DNA of 64,000 nt from Helicobacter pylori NCTC 11637 = CCUG 17874 = ATCC 43504 = JCM 12093 (GTDB taxonomy: Bacteria > Campylobacterota > Campylobacteria > Campylobacterales > Helicobacteraceae): positions 992,001 through 1,056,000 of the forward strand of contig NZ_LS483488.1 of the NCBI RefSeq assembly GCF_900478295.1. The letters are read 5' to 3'. The position numbers and the translations under genes are program-made. Each line of letters starts with the position of its first letter. Position 1 is the stretch's first letter. Below are positions 30,035 through 40,175 of this stretch, in pieces. The notes beneath the pieces were generated by a model. The model ran no database searches. It saw only the letters and a program-made list of their open reading frames with translations, and had not been told where the DNA came from.

Positions 30035-30085
30035 ATGAACAGACTGATTAGATGTTTAAGATCTGCAAGAAAAAATTTTCTTTGA
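30035..30085 (+). other. Possible 16-codon leader ORF before hofF
   Basis: ATG to TGA, encoding MNRLIRCLRSARKNFL with GGACGGAAG just upstream as a partial Shine-Dalgarno. It lies in the structured hofF leader and ends in an A/T inverted repeat (AAGAAAA aa TTTTCTT). Could be a translated leader peptide or chance. Confidence 0.3.
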
Positions 30086-30139
30086 ATGGTGTTGGCTTAC
30101 TCTATTTAGAATTTTTGGTTTATACTAAGGGTTAAACAC

Positions 30140-31639
30140 ATGAACTATAAAGTTGCATCTGCTAAAAATATCGCAACGCTTCTTTTTTTATTCTCTTCTC
30201 AAAGTGAAGCTTTTGATTTGGGTAAAATCGCTAAAATTAAAGCGGGTGCTGAAAGTTTCTCTAAAGTCGGTTTCAATAACAAACCTATCAACACTAATAA
30301 AGGGCTTTACCCTACCGAAACCTTTATGACGATCATGGCTTACATGCAAGTAGATTTTACGGAACTCTTGCCCAAAAGCGCTACGGCTAACGGGCACCAT
30401 TTAGACGGGAGTCTTGGAGGTTGGGGGGGTGCTGTAATTTATGATACCACTAAGGATTTTATTAACGAAGTTACAGGGAAACCCTATGGGGCTATGGCTT
30501 GGAACTATGTGGGCTATTGGGGCGGTCTTGTGGGGCAAAAACCATGGGCTAGTTGCGGGTTAGCCACAGGGAATTTGACTCAAGGCCAATACGATAAGAT
30601 GACTCAAGCTGAAATGACGCAGTTGTCTAATCAAGAAGCTTTAGAGGCTTCCACTTGTGCAAAAACCTATGCCGATCACACCAGAAACTATGTGATTTAT
30701 AACGCTTACTTGCGCTACAACTACAAAGATATTTTTGAAATTAGGGGCGGGAGATACGAGTCCCCAGCGGATTATATGAGTGGTTATAACCAAGGCTTGG
30801 ATATGACCTTAAACTTAGGGAATTTCAAATTCTGGTGGTTTAGCTCTTTTGGCCGTGGCTTTGCCTATAACGAGTGGCTTTATAATTTCTATTCGCCTAA
30901 AACCTACACTCTTAAAAACGGGCAAACCATAAACCCTGGGGTGCATGCCTTTTATGCCATTTGGAATTACAAGGGTTGGAGCATTCAGCCTTTTGTCTAT
31001 TTTTCACCCTTTAACGAATACGACCCTAACTTTACGATCACTTATGATAGTAACCCCACTTTTACCGGATTAGGGTTTCGCTCTCAAACCGATGTTACCG
31101 TGCTTAATCCTTTTTACGCTAAAAGATTTTGGGACACCTATCAATTTGGCATGCCAGCCGGTAAGAATGCGCACAGCTTGATGATTAAGCAAAAATTTGA
31201 ATGGAATGAATACAATTTCGGTGCTGGGATTTATAAATCCTTTGGGAACGCTAACTGGATGATAGGCTACCATGGTAACCGCTTGGGCTTTGACTTTTGG
31301 ACGAACACCGTTTATGCAAACACCCTTAACTCTTTGTCTTACATGATGGATGCGAACGCTTTTACCGTGTTTGCCTTTGGCGGTGGGGTGCATAGGAAAC
31401 TCCTTTGGGGCTTATTGGGGCGTTTGACTTATGGGCCTAGAGCTAATGAGCAAGTCCTATCGCTCAACTTGGGCTATAAATTCACTAAAAATTTCTCAGC
31501 CGACATTAAATTTGAATATTATAATGTGTTGATGCATCAAGGCTATAAAATGGGGTGGAACGGGCCAAAATTAGACAGCCAACCCGCCACCGATCAAGAC
31601 AGAAGCCACATTTTCACCGAGATCGTGTGGAAGCTTTAA
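30140..31639 (+). CDS. hofF: Outer-membrane protein HofF
   Basis: Hof-family outer-membrane protein of 499 residues with a signal peptide (cut near SQSEA) and beta-barrel strands to the C-terminus (HIFTEIVWKL). It shares AESFSKVGFN, GLYPTETFMT, NYVIYNAYLRYN, YMSGYNQGLDM, WFSSFGRGFA and GLGFRSQTD with hofE. A loop with cysteines (CGLATG and ASTCAKTYAD) may form a disulphide and is absent from hofE. Substrate unknown. No strong terminator follows; an inverted repeat at 31653-31674 lacks a T tail. Confidence 0.88.
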   Translation: MNYKVASAKNIATLLFLFSSQSEAFDLGKIAKIKAGAESFSKVGFNNKPINTNKGLYPTETFMTIMAYMQVDFTELLPKSATANGHHLDGSLGGWGGAVIYDTTKDFINEVTGKPYGAMAWNYVGYWGGLVGQKPWASCGLATGNLTQGQYDKMTQAEMTQLSNQEALEASTCAKTYADHTRNYVIYNAYLRYNYKDIFEIRGGRYESPADYMSGYNQGLDMTLNLGNFKFWWFSSFGRGFAYNEWLYNFYSPKTYTLKNGQTINPGVHAFYAIWNYKGWSIQPFVYFSPFNEYDPNFTITYDSNPTFTGLGFRSQTDVTVLNPFYAKRFWDTYQFGMPAGKNAHSLMIKQKFEWNEYNFGAGIYKSFGNANWMIGYHGNRLGFDFWTNTVYANTLNSLSYMMDANAFTVFAFGGGVHRKLLWGLLGRLTYGPRANEQVLSLNLGYKFTKNFSADIKFEYYNVLMHQGYKMGWNGPKLDSQPATDQDRSHIFTEIVWKL

Positions 31640-31857
31640 ACCCTCTTTAAATAACAACCCTTTAAGGGTTTGTTAAAACGCCTAGCGAGAAATCAGCCAT
31701 TAAAAAATGCTTTATCGCCTATTTTAGGGCTTGCTTTTAAAATTAGAATTTTAAACTTTTTTATCACGCTATTTTTGGCTCTGTGATACTAAAACTTTTA
31801 TTTTTAAAAACGGGCTTTTTTGTTTTTGTCATTTTAAAACTCGTTTTAAAGTTTTAT

Positions 31858-33060
31858 TTAAAACTCATTTTTTAACTTCTTTATGGGGGTTAGGGGTTTG
31901 AAGGTCAGTAGTTTTTCTCGGTAATATTCGTATTGCTTTTTTCGGGCTTTTATTTCAGCGGGGATACCGGCTAATAAATCGGTGGTTAAAATTGAAAATT
32001 GATCCAAAATCTTAACGATCTCTTGTTGGATTTCTAGCGGTGGGATGGGGATTAAAAAATTTTGTAAGTCTTTGCTATAAACATGAGGAATTCCCCCTGT
32101 GCTTTTTGTTGCATGGATTGCATCTTGTTGCGTTGTGAGATAGTGAAAAAGATATTTAGGCATTAGGGTTTTTTGTTTTGGTGAAACAGAAAAAGAGTCA
32201 GCAAGAAAAACAGGAATATCCCAATAACTAACATAGCCAGCATACACTCCAGATGAAGAAATCGCTATTGTTTCTCCGCTACGATTTGCCTCATTGTGAT
32301 AATAAGCGGGTTGTCTTCCCCCCGAAATAACGGGGACTTTTCCAAAAGTTACGGCTTTTTTTGTTATTGATTTTCCTTTTTGAAAATCACACACCTCCCC
32401 CAACTTCCTAAACTCCACCCCCTTAGGCGCTAGAGTTTGGAGTAAGGTTTTCAAGCGTTTAGGGTAGGGTTTGGCGCTCATTTTGGCGTCTTTGTGGTTT
32501 TGGTTAATATCGTTAAAGTCTAAAAGCATGTTTTGGTAATACTGGTATTGCTTTTTGCGCGTGTTTAATTCTGTGTTTAATTCTGTGAAAGCGTCCAAAA
32601 TCTTAACGATCTCTTGCTGGATTTCTAGGGGTGGGATGGGGATGGTTAAAGTTTCAATATCTGCTTTATTGAGTGCGGGGATACCAGCACCAAATTGAGA
32701 TTTCATAAGAATGGTTTGAGAATTTTTTAAAAAATAATATAAAAATTTATAATTGAGTTTTTCTGAATTTAATTCAATCGCATAACAATGAGCGCCCGCC
32801 CAAAATTTTGAAGTCATGTAATTTACATAACCGGCAGAAGCACCGCCCTGACTTATGATAATCTTTGGATAATCTGTATTATATTCATTCCAATAACCAG
32901 AAGCATGAATTCCTCCATTCATAACAGGATATTCTCCATAATCCAAAAGAAGCTCTTTATTAAGTTGTTTTCCTTTAAAAATATTTATTACCTCCCCCAA
33001 CTTCCTAAACTCCACCCCCTTAGGCGCTAAGGTTTGGAGTAAGCGCTCTATTTTATGCAT
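31858..33060 (-). CDS. hsdS: Type I restriction-modification specificity subunit HsdS (orphan)
   Basis: Determines the DNA target of a type I restriction-modification enzyme. The 400 residues hold two target-recognition domains, each preceded by LLQTLAPKGVEFRKLGEV and followed by IPIPPLEIQQEIVKILD plus a helical spacer with RKKQYQYYQ or RKKQYEYYR. No hsdM or hsdR lies next to it, so it must work with subunits encoded elsewhere. The almost identical repeats flanking each recognition domain allow swapping of domains, a known diversification mechanism for H. pylori hsdS genes. Both recognition domains look intact. Confidence 0.93.
   Translation of the reverse strand: MHKIERLLQTLAPKGVEFRKLGEVINIFKGKQLNKELLLDYGEYPVMNGGIHASGYWNEYNTDYPKIIISQGGASAGYVNYMTSKFWAGAHCYAIELNSEKLNYKFLYYFLKNSQTILMKSQFGAGIPALNKADIETLTIPIPPLEIQQEIVKILDAFTELNTELNTRKKQYQYYQNMLLDFNDINQNHKDAKMSAKPYPKRLKTLLQTLAPKGVEFRKLGEVCDFQKGKSITKKAVTFGKVPVISGGRQPAYYHNEANRSGETIAISSSGVYAGYVSYWDIPVFLADSFSVSPKQKTLMPKYLFHYLTTQQDAIHATKSTGGIPHVYSKDLQNFLIPIPPLEIQQEIVKILDQFSILTTDLLAGIPAEIKARKKQYEYYREKLLTFKPLTPIKKLKNEF
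32004..32643. repeat. Pair of 49-bp direct repeats after each HsdS recognition domain
   Basis: Copies at 32004-32052 and 32595-32643 differ at two positions. They encode the conserved PIPPLEIQQEIVKILD region at the end of each recognition domain. Confidence 0.9.
32393..33043. repeat. Pair of 54-bp direct repeats before each HsdS recognition domain
   Basis: Copies at 32393-32446 and 32990-33043 differ at two positions. They encode the TLAPKGVEFRKLGEV lead-in to each recognition domain. With the 49-bp pair they bracket variable segments of about 341 and 347 bp. Confidence 0.9.
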
Positions 33061-33095
33061 TTTGCTTCCCTTCTAAATGGCTGATGATACGATCA

Positions 33096-35156
33096 TTAAG
33101 CCCTCATCGCGCGCATGGAGTTGGCTAAGGCTAAAAGCGTAACCCCCACATCGCCAAAAACCGCCTCCCACAAGCTCGCTACCCCCATAAGCCCTAGCAC
33201 GATAAAAACGGCTTTAATCCCCAAAGCGAACAAGATATTTTGCCAAATAATGCTTTTAGTTTTTTTAGCGATCGCTAAAACTTTCACTAACGAATTTAAG
33301 GAATCATTAGTGATCACAATGTCCGCGCTTTGCTTGCTCAATTCTGAGCCTTTCCCCATGCCTATCCCCACATCAGCGCTCGCTAGAGTCGGAGCGTCAT
33401 TGATGCCATCGCCTACAAAAATCGCCGGGGCTTTATAGCGTTCTTTGAAAGTTTTAAACACGCTCGTTTTTTCTTCAGGCAACAAGCTTGCATGATATTC
33501 ACAGCCTAGAGTTTGAGCGATGCTCTCAGTCGCGCTTTTTCTGTCCCCACTCAAAATGCAAAAATTTTCTATCCCTTGCACTTTTAAATCCCTTAAGCAC
33601 TCTATGGCGTCATCTTTAATCTCATCGCTAATGACGATATAGCCTATATAAGTTTGGTTGAAAGCCACATGCACGATCGTGCCGTTTTCTTTGGAAGGGC
33701 TGTGCGCGATATTGAATTGATCGAGCATTTTTTCATTCCCTGCGATGATTAAATCCGTATGGCATTGCGCTTTAACCCCCATTCCGCTCACTTCTTCGTA
33801 ATTCTTAATGTCATGCTGATGCTTATCGTCCTTTAACATTTCTTCGCATGCTTTTTGAATGGATAAAGCGATAGGGTGCGTGGATAAAAGCTGCGAACAA
33901 GAAGCGTAATGCAAAACTTCTTCTTTAGAATGCCCGTTTTGCGGCACAATATCCGTTACTTTAAAAACGCCTTTAGTCAAAGTGCCGGTTTTATCAAAGG
34001 CGATGCTTTTAGCTTGGGTAAGCACCTCTAAAACATGCACGCCTTTCATTAAAATGCCCTTTCTGCTCGCCGCTCCCACGCCCCCAAAATACCCTAAAGG
34101 CACAGAAATCACTAACGCGCAAGGACAGCTCACCATTAAAGCCACAAGCCCCCTATAAATCCACTCATCAAAGCTCCCCATAGAAAACAAGGGCGGTAAT
34201 ACAGCGATCATTAAGGCAATGAATAAAACGCTTGGGGTGTAGTAGCGTGAAAATTTAGTGATAAATTTCTCCGTTTCGCTCTTTTCATTCGTGGCTTGCT
34301 GGACCAAATCCACCACTTTAGCGATAGAAGAATCTTTATAAAGTTTCTCTACTTGGATTTCAAGGACCGCTTTTAAATTCAAGCTCCCCCCTAAAACTTT
34401 AGAGCGTTCGCTGACATTAACAGGCATAGACTCCCCACTCAACGCCCTTTCATCTAGCAAACTTTCGCCCTTAATCACCACGCCATCAACAGGCACTTTT
34501 TCGCCGACTTTCACCACCACAATGTCATTGACTCTTAAATCTTCAGGCGCAACGCTCACTAATGCATCGCCCTTTTTCAAATAAGCCAAATTAGGAGCGA
34601 CATCCACCAAAGCCTTAAGGGATTTTTTAGAGCGAGCGATAGCGAGTTTTTGCAAAAATTCGCCCGCTGAATAAAACACCATAATAGACACGCTCTCTTC
34701 ATAAGCCCCCACGCAAAAAGCCGCAATAGTCGCAATGAGCATCAAAGCGTTTTCATCAAAAAATTGCCCTTTCCTAAGCCCACGAAACGCCCCTAAAATC
34801 ACATCTTTACCGCTCACTAGATACACTAAAGCCAACACGAAAAACACCGCTTTTTCAATCAAAGGGCTAGGATCTAGGTGTAAGATTAAAATCGCGCCTA
34901 AAAAGACAGCGATCGTAACAATGAGTGGGGTAAAACTCAAGGGCTTTTCTGCGGCCTCTTTAAAAGACAGGCTCAAATGCGGTTCATTCTGCTTGATGAA
35001 AGCCTTAACTTTTTCAAAATCGCTCGTATCCAAAAACAGCTTACTGGTGCTGAAATTGATTTGAGCTTTTTTCACATAGTCTAATTTGTTTAAATCCCTT
35101 TCCAATTTAGACGCGCAATCAGGGCAATCCAAATTATGAATGTGGTATTCTTGCAT
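33096..35156 (-). CDS. cadA: Cadmium/zinc/cobalt-exporting P1B-type ATPase CadA
   Basis: Inner-membrane metal efflux pump. The 686 residues begin with a metal-binding domain carrying [12 protein letters not shown], followed by transmembrane helices, the actuator loop (SGESMPV), [17 protein letters not shown] in the transport site, the phosphorylation motif DKTGTLT, THPIAL (HP motif) and [12 protein letters not shown]. pylori CadA is known to confer Cd, Zn and Co resistance and affects urease activity. It lies 24 nt after comM and is probably in the tig-clpP-def-comM unit. Confidence 0.93.
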   Translation of the reverse strand: MQEYHIHNLDCPDCASKLERDLNKLDYVKKAQINFSTSKLFLDTSDFEKVKAFIKQNEPHLSLSFKEAAEKPLSFTPLIVTIAVFLGAILILHLDPSPLIEKAVFFVLALVYLVSGKDVILGAFRGLRKGQFFDENALMLIATIAAFCVGAYEESVSIMVFYSAGEFLQKLAIARSKKSLKALVDVAPNLAYLKKGDALVSVAPEDLRVNDIVVVKVGEKVPVDGVVIKGESLLDERALSGESMPVNVSERSKVLGGSLNLKAVLEIQVEKLYKDSSIAKVVDLVQQATNEKSETEKFITKFSRYYTPSVLFIALMIAVLPPLFSMGSFDEWIYRGLVALMVSCPCALVISVPLGYFGGVGAASRKGILMKGVHVLEVLTQAKSIAFDKTGTLTKGVFKVTDIVPQNGHSKEEVLHYASCSQLLSTHPIALSIQKACEEMLKDDKHQHDIKNYEEVSGMGVKAQCHTDLIIAGNEKMLDQFNIAHSPSKENGTIVHVAFNQTYIGYIVISDEIKDDAIECLRDLKVQGIENFCILSGDRKSATESIAQTLGCEYHASLLPEEKTSVFKTFKERYKAPAIFVGDGINDAPTLASADVGIGMGKGSELSKQSADIVITNDSLNSLVKVLAIAKKTKSIIWQNILFALGIKAVFIVLGLMGVASLWEAVFGDVGVTLLALANSMRAMRA

Positions 35157-35180
35157 TTTCTCTCCCTTATAAAAATCCTT

Positions 35181-36701
35181 TTAAGAAATCTTTCTAAAAC
35201 TCAGCGCTTTAAGCATGTGAGATTTTTCTATATTCTCGCAAGCGTTTAAATCCGCAATCGTCCTAGCGACTTTTTTGACCTTATTAACAGAGCGCATGGA
35301 CAGATTAAACCTTTCAACCGCCTGCTCTAACAACTTTTTTGCTTCAGCGTTTAAAGGGCAAAATCTCTCTATCTGCTCTTCATTAAGCTTACCATTAAAA
35401 GCGCTCTGTTTCCTTAACTTTTGCTGTTTGAAAGCTAATAATACTAACTCATGCATCTCTTTTGAAGTCCAAGAATGCGACGGCGTGTCCTTATAATTCC
35501 CCTCTTCCATTTGCACAAACAAATCAATCCTGTCCAAAAAAGGCTCGCTCAAGCGGTTTTTATACTGCGTGATTTCTCTATCTTGGCAACGGCATGCTTT
35601 GGTCGCGCTGAGTAAATTCCCGCACAAGCAAGGGTTTTGAGCCCCTACAAATAAAAAAGAGGTTTCGTATTCAATCTTGCTGTGCACTCTTGAGATCACC
35701 AATTTATTGTTTTCTAAAGGCTCTCTTAAGGCTTCCAAAATATCCTTTTTAAAATGAGGCAATTCATCAAAAAAAAGCATGCCGTTATGCGCTAGCGCGA
35801 TTTCGCCAGGTTTTGGCTCTTTTAAAGAGCTTGAGCCTAAAATGCTGGATTTTGAAGCGCTTTGGTGAGGGTTTCTAAAACTCCTTAAAGGGTAATAGGC
35901 GCTGTCTTGCTCGCTTAAAATGCGTAATTTTGTCGCTTCTAGGATTTCATTCAGGCTCAATGGAGGCAAGATATAACGCATGCGATTAATGATCATGCTT
36001 TTCCCACACCCTGGACTTCCCTCTAAAATCAAGTTATGAAACCCAGCGCTAGCGATCAAAGCGGCCTCTTTAGCGACAGCTTGCCCCTTAACTTCTTTAA
36101 AATCTAAGGCATAGGCGTCTGAAAAATAATACTCTTTATCGTTCAATTCTATCGTTTTAAAGGGTAGTTTTTTCGTGTGGGTGTCTGCTTTGATTTCAGG
36201 GTTTTGCAAGATTTCTAAAGCTTCTTTAAAATGCTCCACAAAAAAGCATTGCAAATTAGGGATAAGCGAAAAAAGCTCTTCATTAGCCTTAGGCGCAATG
36301 ACTTTAGCATGGGGGTGCTTAATGGCAATGTCTAAAAGCATGGGGAAAATGTTAGGATTGGGTTTGATCTTGCCATCAAGCCCTAACTCCCCAAAAGCAA
36401 ACCACTCTTTAAAAGCCAACTCTTGTTTTTGCAAAGCGATTAAAAGAGCGATAGGCAAATCAAAATGGCTCCCGGATTTAGGCAAATCTGAGGGGGAAAG
36501 GTTGATGGTGATTTTTAAAGGCGGGAAAGTGAAATCGTTATTTTGTAAAGCCGATTGGACCCGCTGCTTGGCTTCTTGGATAGAGCTATTAGCCAATCCT
36601 GAAATCACAAACGCCGGCAAAGCCCTTGTGAAAGTCGCTTCCACAGCCACGATTTCCGCCACTCCCCTTTGCATGGTCGCGCAAAATATCGTGTTAATCA
36701 T
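35181..36701 (-). CDS. comM: ComM/YifB-family AAA+ ATPase (Mg-chelatase-like)
   Basis: Hexameric ATPase that in Vibrio and Haemophilus promotes branch migration of incoming DNA during natural transformation; H. pylori is naturally competent. The 506 residues comprise the N-terminal Lon-protease-like fold (AIVAVEATFTRALPAFVISG), Walker A GSPGCGKSMI, Walker B LFFDELPHF, then the QNPCLCG cysteine region and the C-terminal lid (RSVNKVKKVARTIADL). The gene starts 3 nt after def ends. Confidence 0.9.
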   Translation of the reverse strand: MINTIFCATMQRGVAEIVAVEATFTRALPAFVISGLANSSIQEAKQRVQSALQNNDFTFPPLKITINLSPSDLPKSGSHFDLPIALLIALQKQELAFKEWFAFGELGLDGKIKPNPNIFPMLLDIAIKHPHAKVIAPKANEELFSLIPNLQCFFVEHFKEALEILQNPEIKADTHTKKLPFKTIELNDKEYYFSDAYALDFKEVKGQAVAKEAALIASAGFHNLILEGSPGCGKSMIINRMRYILPPLSLNEILEATKLRILSEQDSAYYPLRSFRNPHQSASKSSILGSSSLKEPKPGEIALAHNGMLFFDELPHFKKDILEALREPLENNKLVISRVHSKIEYETSFLFVGAQNPCLCGNLLSATKACRCQDREITQYKNRLSEPFLDRIDLFVQMEEGNYKDTPSHSWTSKEMHELVLLAFKQQKLRKQSAFNGKLNEEQIERFCPLNAEAKKLLEQAVERFNLSMRSVNKVKKVARTIADLNACENIEKSHMLKALSFRKIS

Positions 36702-36703
36702 GA

Positions 36704-37231
36704 TTAAGACTTGTTTTTGGGATTTTTACTTAATTCTTTTAATTCTTTTTCAAATTTCTTACGCTTCAAAATGGATAATTTATCCACGAATAACACGCCA
36801 TTAAGGTGATCGATCTCATGCTGAATGGCTACCGCTAAAAGCTCGCTCGCTTCTAAAACTTTCACTTCAGCGAAGCGGTTTTGATACTCTATTTTAACCT
36901 TTTCAAAACGCTCCACCTCTTCATAAAATCCCGGCACAGACAAGCACCCTTCTCTATACATCATTGATCCCCCAGTTTCTATAAACTTAGGGTTAATGAT
37001 TTCCAAGCAGTATTCTTTGTGCTGCACGCCGTCTTCTCGTGGGAGATTGATAATGAGCATTCTTAAAGGCAAGCCCACTTGAATAGCGGCTAACCCTATC
37101 CCCTCACTAGCGATCATAGTCTCATGCATGTCATCTAGCTGTTGGTGGAGTTTTGCATCAAAAGAAACGACCTCTTTAGAAATCGTTCTTAAGATTTTAG
37201 AAGGGTAATGGATAATCTCTAATAACGCCAT
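36704..37231 (-). CDS. def: Peptide deformylase
   Basis: Removes the N-formyl group from new proteins. The 175 residues contain the three active-site motifs [18 protein letters not shown] (metal cysteine) and QHEIDHLNG (metal histidines and catalytic glutamate). Four nt separate it from clpP upstream; with tig it forms a nascent-chain processing and quality-control unit. Confidence 0.97.
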   Translation of the reverse strand: MALLEIIHYPSKILRTISKEVVSFDAKLHQQLDDMHETMIASEGIGLAAIQVGLPLRMLIINLPREDGVQHKEYCLEIINPKFIETGGSMMYREGCLSVPGFYEEVERFEKVKIEYQNRFAEVKVLEASELLAVAIQHEIDHLNGVLFVDKLSILKRKKFEKELKELSKNPKNKS

Positions 37232-37235
37232 GCAA

Positions 37236-37826
37236 TCACTTCACATTTTTCTGTAACACTTTATCAATCAAGCCATACTCTTTAGCTTCTTTAGCGCTCA
37301 TATAAAAATCCCTATCCGTGTCTTTAGCGATTTGCTCCAAACTCTGCCCTGAGTTTTGAGCCAAAATAGAATTCATCAAACCCTTAAGCCTAAGGATCTC
37401 GTTAGAAATGATTTCAATATCGCTCGCTTGCCCTTGAGCCCCCCCTAAAGGCTGGTGGATCATAATCCTTGAATGGGGTAGTGAAAAGCGCTTGCCCTTA
37501 GCCCCACAGCTCAGTAAAAACGCCCCCATAGAAGCCGCTTGACCGATGCAAATCGTGGAAACATCAGGGCGGATAAAATTCATGGTATCATAGATGCTAA
37601 GACCGCTTGTTATCACCCCACCGGGAGAATTGATATACAAGCCAATGTCTTTTTCAGGGTCTTCAGCTTCCAAAAACAAGAGTTGGGCCACGATAGAAGA
37701 CGCCACGCTATCGTTAATCTCACCGCTCAATAAAACAATGCGATCCTTTAAAAGGCGCGAGTAAATATCATAGCTGCGCTCCCCACGATCGGTATTCTCT
37801 ATTACATAAGGAATGTATCCCATCAT
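37236..37826 (-). CDS. clpP: ATP-dependent Clp protease proteolytic subunit
   Basis: Serine protease chamber that works with ClpX or ClpA. The 196 residues show [19 protein letters not shown], the catalytic serine in [11 protein letters not shown], histidine in [11 protein letters not shown] and aspartate in [11 protein letters not shown]. Located directly after the trigger factor gene (17-nt gap), the common bacterial tig-clpP order. Confidence 0.97.
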   Translation of the reverse strand: MMGYIPYVIENTDRGERSYDIYSRLLKDRIVLLSGEINDSVASSIVAQLLFLEAEDPEKDIGLYINSPGGVITSGLSIYDTMNFIRPDVSTICIGQAASMGAFLLSCGAKGKRFSLPHSRIMIHQPLGGAQGQASDIEIISNEILRLKGLMNSILAQNSGQSLEQIAKDTDRDFYMSAKEAKEYGLIDKVLQKNVK

Positions 37827-37843
37827 CTCTCCTTTTTAGCCGT

Positions 37844-39199
37844 TTAACCCGCTTGAATTTTTTGAGCGTTGGGCCTCATTTTTTCCAAAATTTCTTGTTG
37901 CTCTTTAGGCAGGTTTTTATCCAACAAATAAGCTAACACCCTATCTTCAATCATCGCCATTTTCACCGCCGCTAACATGTTATTTTTGCGGTATTGTTCA
38001 ATGAGACTTTCTGGGTTTTGCCCTGTCATCATCGCTTCATAATACAAGGTTTGAAAGACTTCATTGTCATGCACGCCAATTTTTTCTTCTTTCGCTAAAG
38101 CGTCAATGATAAAAGTGATTTTCACGCTTTTTGTGGCATCGTTCCTAAAGCTCTCACGCTTTTCTTTGGCTTTTTCTTGACTTTCTTGTAAGGATTTGAC
38201 TTCCTCAGCTTGCATGGAATAAAGAGCGTTCCTGAACAACAAATCCATTTCTTGCTCTATGATCGTTTTAGGCAAATCAAAAACAATCTTTTCATCTAAA
38301 TTTTCAATCAATTTTTCTTTCAACTCTTCATTATAGAGCCTGGCTTTATTTTCTAAAAACAACTGCCCCTCAACCCTTTCTTTTAAAAGCTTTAAGGTCG
38401 CATCCTCTTCATTAGCTAGCACGATTTTAGCGAGTTCGTCATTGATTTCTAACACTTCACGCGCTTGAATCTGGCGCAATTTCACTTTAAAAAGGGCTTC
38501 TTTGCCGGCTAAATGCTCTGCGTGGTATCCGCTAGGGAAAGTCAAAGGGAATTCTTTTTCTTCGCCCGCTTGCATGCCTAAAAGAGCTTTTTCAAAATCT
38601 TCTAGCATTTGCTTACTGCCTAAAATCAAATTGAAATTCTCAGCCTTGCCCCCTTCAAAAGGCGCATTATCTATAAAGCCTTCAAAATCAATCGTTAATT
38701 TATCGTCGTTTTGAGCTTTTCTTTGAGCGTCAGTATCCACGAATTTCGCATAATCTTTAGCGAGCTGTTTCAAACGCTCATTAATTTTTTCTTCATTGGG
38801 AATTTCCACTCCCACGCTAGGCACACACTCTTTGATCTTGTCTAAAACAATCGTGGGTTTTAAGCCGATGTCCGCTTCTATTTCAAAATGCGTGTCTTTT
38901 TTTTCAAATTTAGTGAGGTTGGGGCTGCCGATTAGATCCTTATTTTCAATCCCTAATTCCTTAAAAGCGTTTTTTAAAACCTCTTGAATCATCTCTTCTT
39001 GAGCGTCTTGTTCAATTTGGGCTTGATAACGGGTTTTCACTAAACTAAGGGGGACTTTACCTCTTCTAAAGCCATCAATTTTAACTTTTTGGGCGATTTT
39101 TTGAGCGATTTTATCATAACGCTTTTCTAAATTTTCAATGGAAGGTTTAGCGCTCAAACGGGCGTTAGCGGTGTCAATCTTTTTCACTTCAAGATTCAT
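37844..39199 (-). CDS. tig: Trigger factor chaperone
   Basis: Ribosome-bound chaperone and prolyl isomerase. The 451 residues comprise the ribosome-binding domain with GFRRGKVPLSLV (signature at about 43-54), the FKBP-like PPIase domain (KLTIDFEGFIDNAPFEGGKA, FPSGYHAEHLAGKEA) and the helical C-terminal domain. Heads the tig-clpP-def-comM-cadA run; upstream 39200-39310 is A/T-rich with repeated TAATT stretches and holds the probable promoter. Confidence 0.97.
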   Translation of the reverse strand: MNLEVKKIDTANARLSAKPSIENLEKRYDKIAQKIAQKVKIDGFRRGKVPLSLVKTRYQAQIEQDAQEEMIQEVLKNAFKELGIENKDLIGSPNLTKFEKKDTHFEIEADIGLKPTIVLDKIKECVPSVGVEIPNEEKINERLKQLAKDYAKFVDTDAQRKAQNDDKLTIDFEGFIDNAPFEGGKAENFNLILGSKQMLEDFEKALLGMQAGEEKEFPLTFPSGYHAEHLAGKEALFKVKLRQIQAREVLEINDELAKIVLANEEDATLKLLKERVEGQLFLENKARLYNEELKEKLIENLDEKIVFDLPKTIIEQEMDLLFRNALYSMQAEEVKSLQESQEKAKEKRESFRNDATKSVKITFIIDALAKEEKIGVHDNEVFQTLYYEAMMTGQNPESLIEQYRKNNMLAAVKMAMIEDRVLAYLLDKNLPKEQQEILEKMRPNAQKIQAG

Positions 39200-39310
39200 T
39201 TTTTTCCTTAATGGTTAAAAAATTAAATTTTTGTATCATTATAGCTTAATTTGTTTTAATTCTAGTTTATAAAAAGCGGTTTTAATTCTAGTTTTCAAAA
39301 ATTTAAAAAA

Positions 39311-40147
39311 CTAAAAATCATAAGTTGAAGTGAGATAGACAGAAATATTGCGTTTGAAATGAAGGGTGTATAAAGGGGTTTTAAAATAATCATTGGTTAA
39401 AAAAGGGATGCGCGCGCCCAATTCTATCGCCCAATTCTTATACCTTGAAAAGCGGTAACGATACCCCACATTCAACATCACTTGAAACATGTAAGGGTGA
39501 TAAACGCTCAAAGGATCTTTAGCCCACTTTTTAAAAATCTTTGTTTCATAAAACCAGGTTTCTCCCACGAAATTCATCCCTAAAATCAGCGTCCCAAAAG
39601 CGCGTTTGTATAAAAAGTCAGCTCCCGCACCATAAAAAATAGCGTTGATAAAAGTCTCTTTTCTTTGCAATTTTTCTCTATAGCTTTTAGGGATCTGCGA
39701 ACTCTCCCTCAAACTATCGCCCAATACGCCCTTATTTTTAAGAAAAAACCCATAAGCATAATCCAAAGAAATATAAAAACGGAAACCATAGTGCTCTTTT
39801 TTAGGAAAAAATTGTTTATAGCCATAAATCAAACTGACTTCAGCAAAAGGAATGTTTCGGTATTTTGAATGGTTTTCAAATTTTTCCCTACTCTGCAGCC
39901 ATGACATTTGCACCACGCTTGTGCCATAATAATGGGAGCTTTTGTCTATGTTAAAAAGTTTTTTTTTGGGCTTTTTAGGCTTAGTAAAACACGGAGGGTG
40001 GGCCTTGCCCCTTAAACACTTCTTGGCTAAAAACCGCTGGTATCCTAGATCTTCTTTTTTGATGATGGTGTAAGTAACCAAATCATCAGCCCTTAAATAC
40101 ACGCTCAAAAAGAACGCTAAAACACCCCCTTTAAGCAGTTTGTTCAA
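39311..40147 (-). CDS. horG: Outer-membrane protein HorG
   Basis: Member of the Hor family of H. pylori outer-membrane proteins. The 278 residues comprise a signal peptide (MNKLLKGGVLAFFLSVYLRA), a basic Lys/Pro stretch (KPKKPKKKLF) and a beta-barrel with the Hor-like C-terminus FKRNISVYLTSTYDF ending in phenylalanine. GARIPFLTNDYF is a shared block of the Hop/Hor superfamily. It follows hpaA by 28 nt in the same direction, so the two are probably cotranscribed. Function unknown. Confidence 0.82.
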   Translation of the reverse strand: MNKLLKGGVLAFFLSVYLRADDLVTYTIIKKEDLGYQRFLAKKCLRGKAHPPCFTKPKKPKKKLFNIDKSSHYYGTSVVQMSWLQSREKFENHSKYRNIPFAEVSLIYGYKQFFPKKEHYGFRFYISLDYAYGFFLKNKGVLGDSLRESSQIPKSYREKLQRKETFINAIFYGAGADFLYKRAFGTLILGMNFVGETWFYETKIFKKWAKDPLSVYHPYMFQVMLNVGYRYRFSRYKNWAIELGARIPFLTNDYFKTPLYTLHFKRNISVYLTSTYDF

Positions 40148-40175
40148 GCGTTCTTTTCTTATGCGTTATTTGTCT

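Noticed and set aside
31653..31674. Inverted repeat after hofF as a terminator
   Set aside because: Arms are imperfect and neither strand has a T tail next to the stem.
36175..36804. 209-codon plus-strand frame opposite comM
   Set aside because: Shadow of the well-supported ComM reading frame; no RBS and low-complexity composition.
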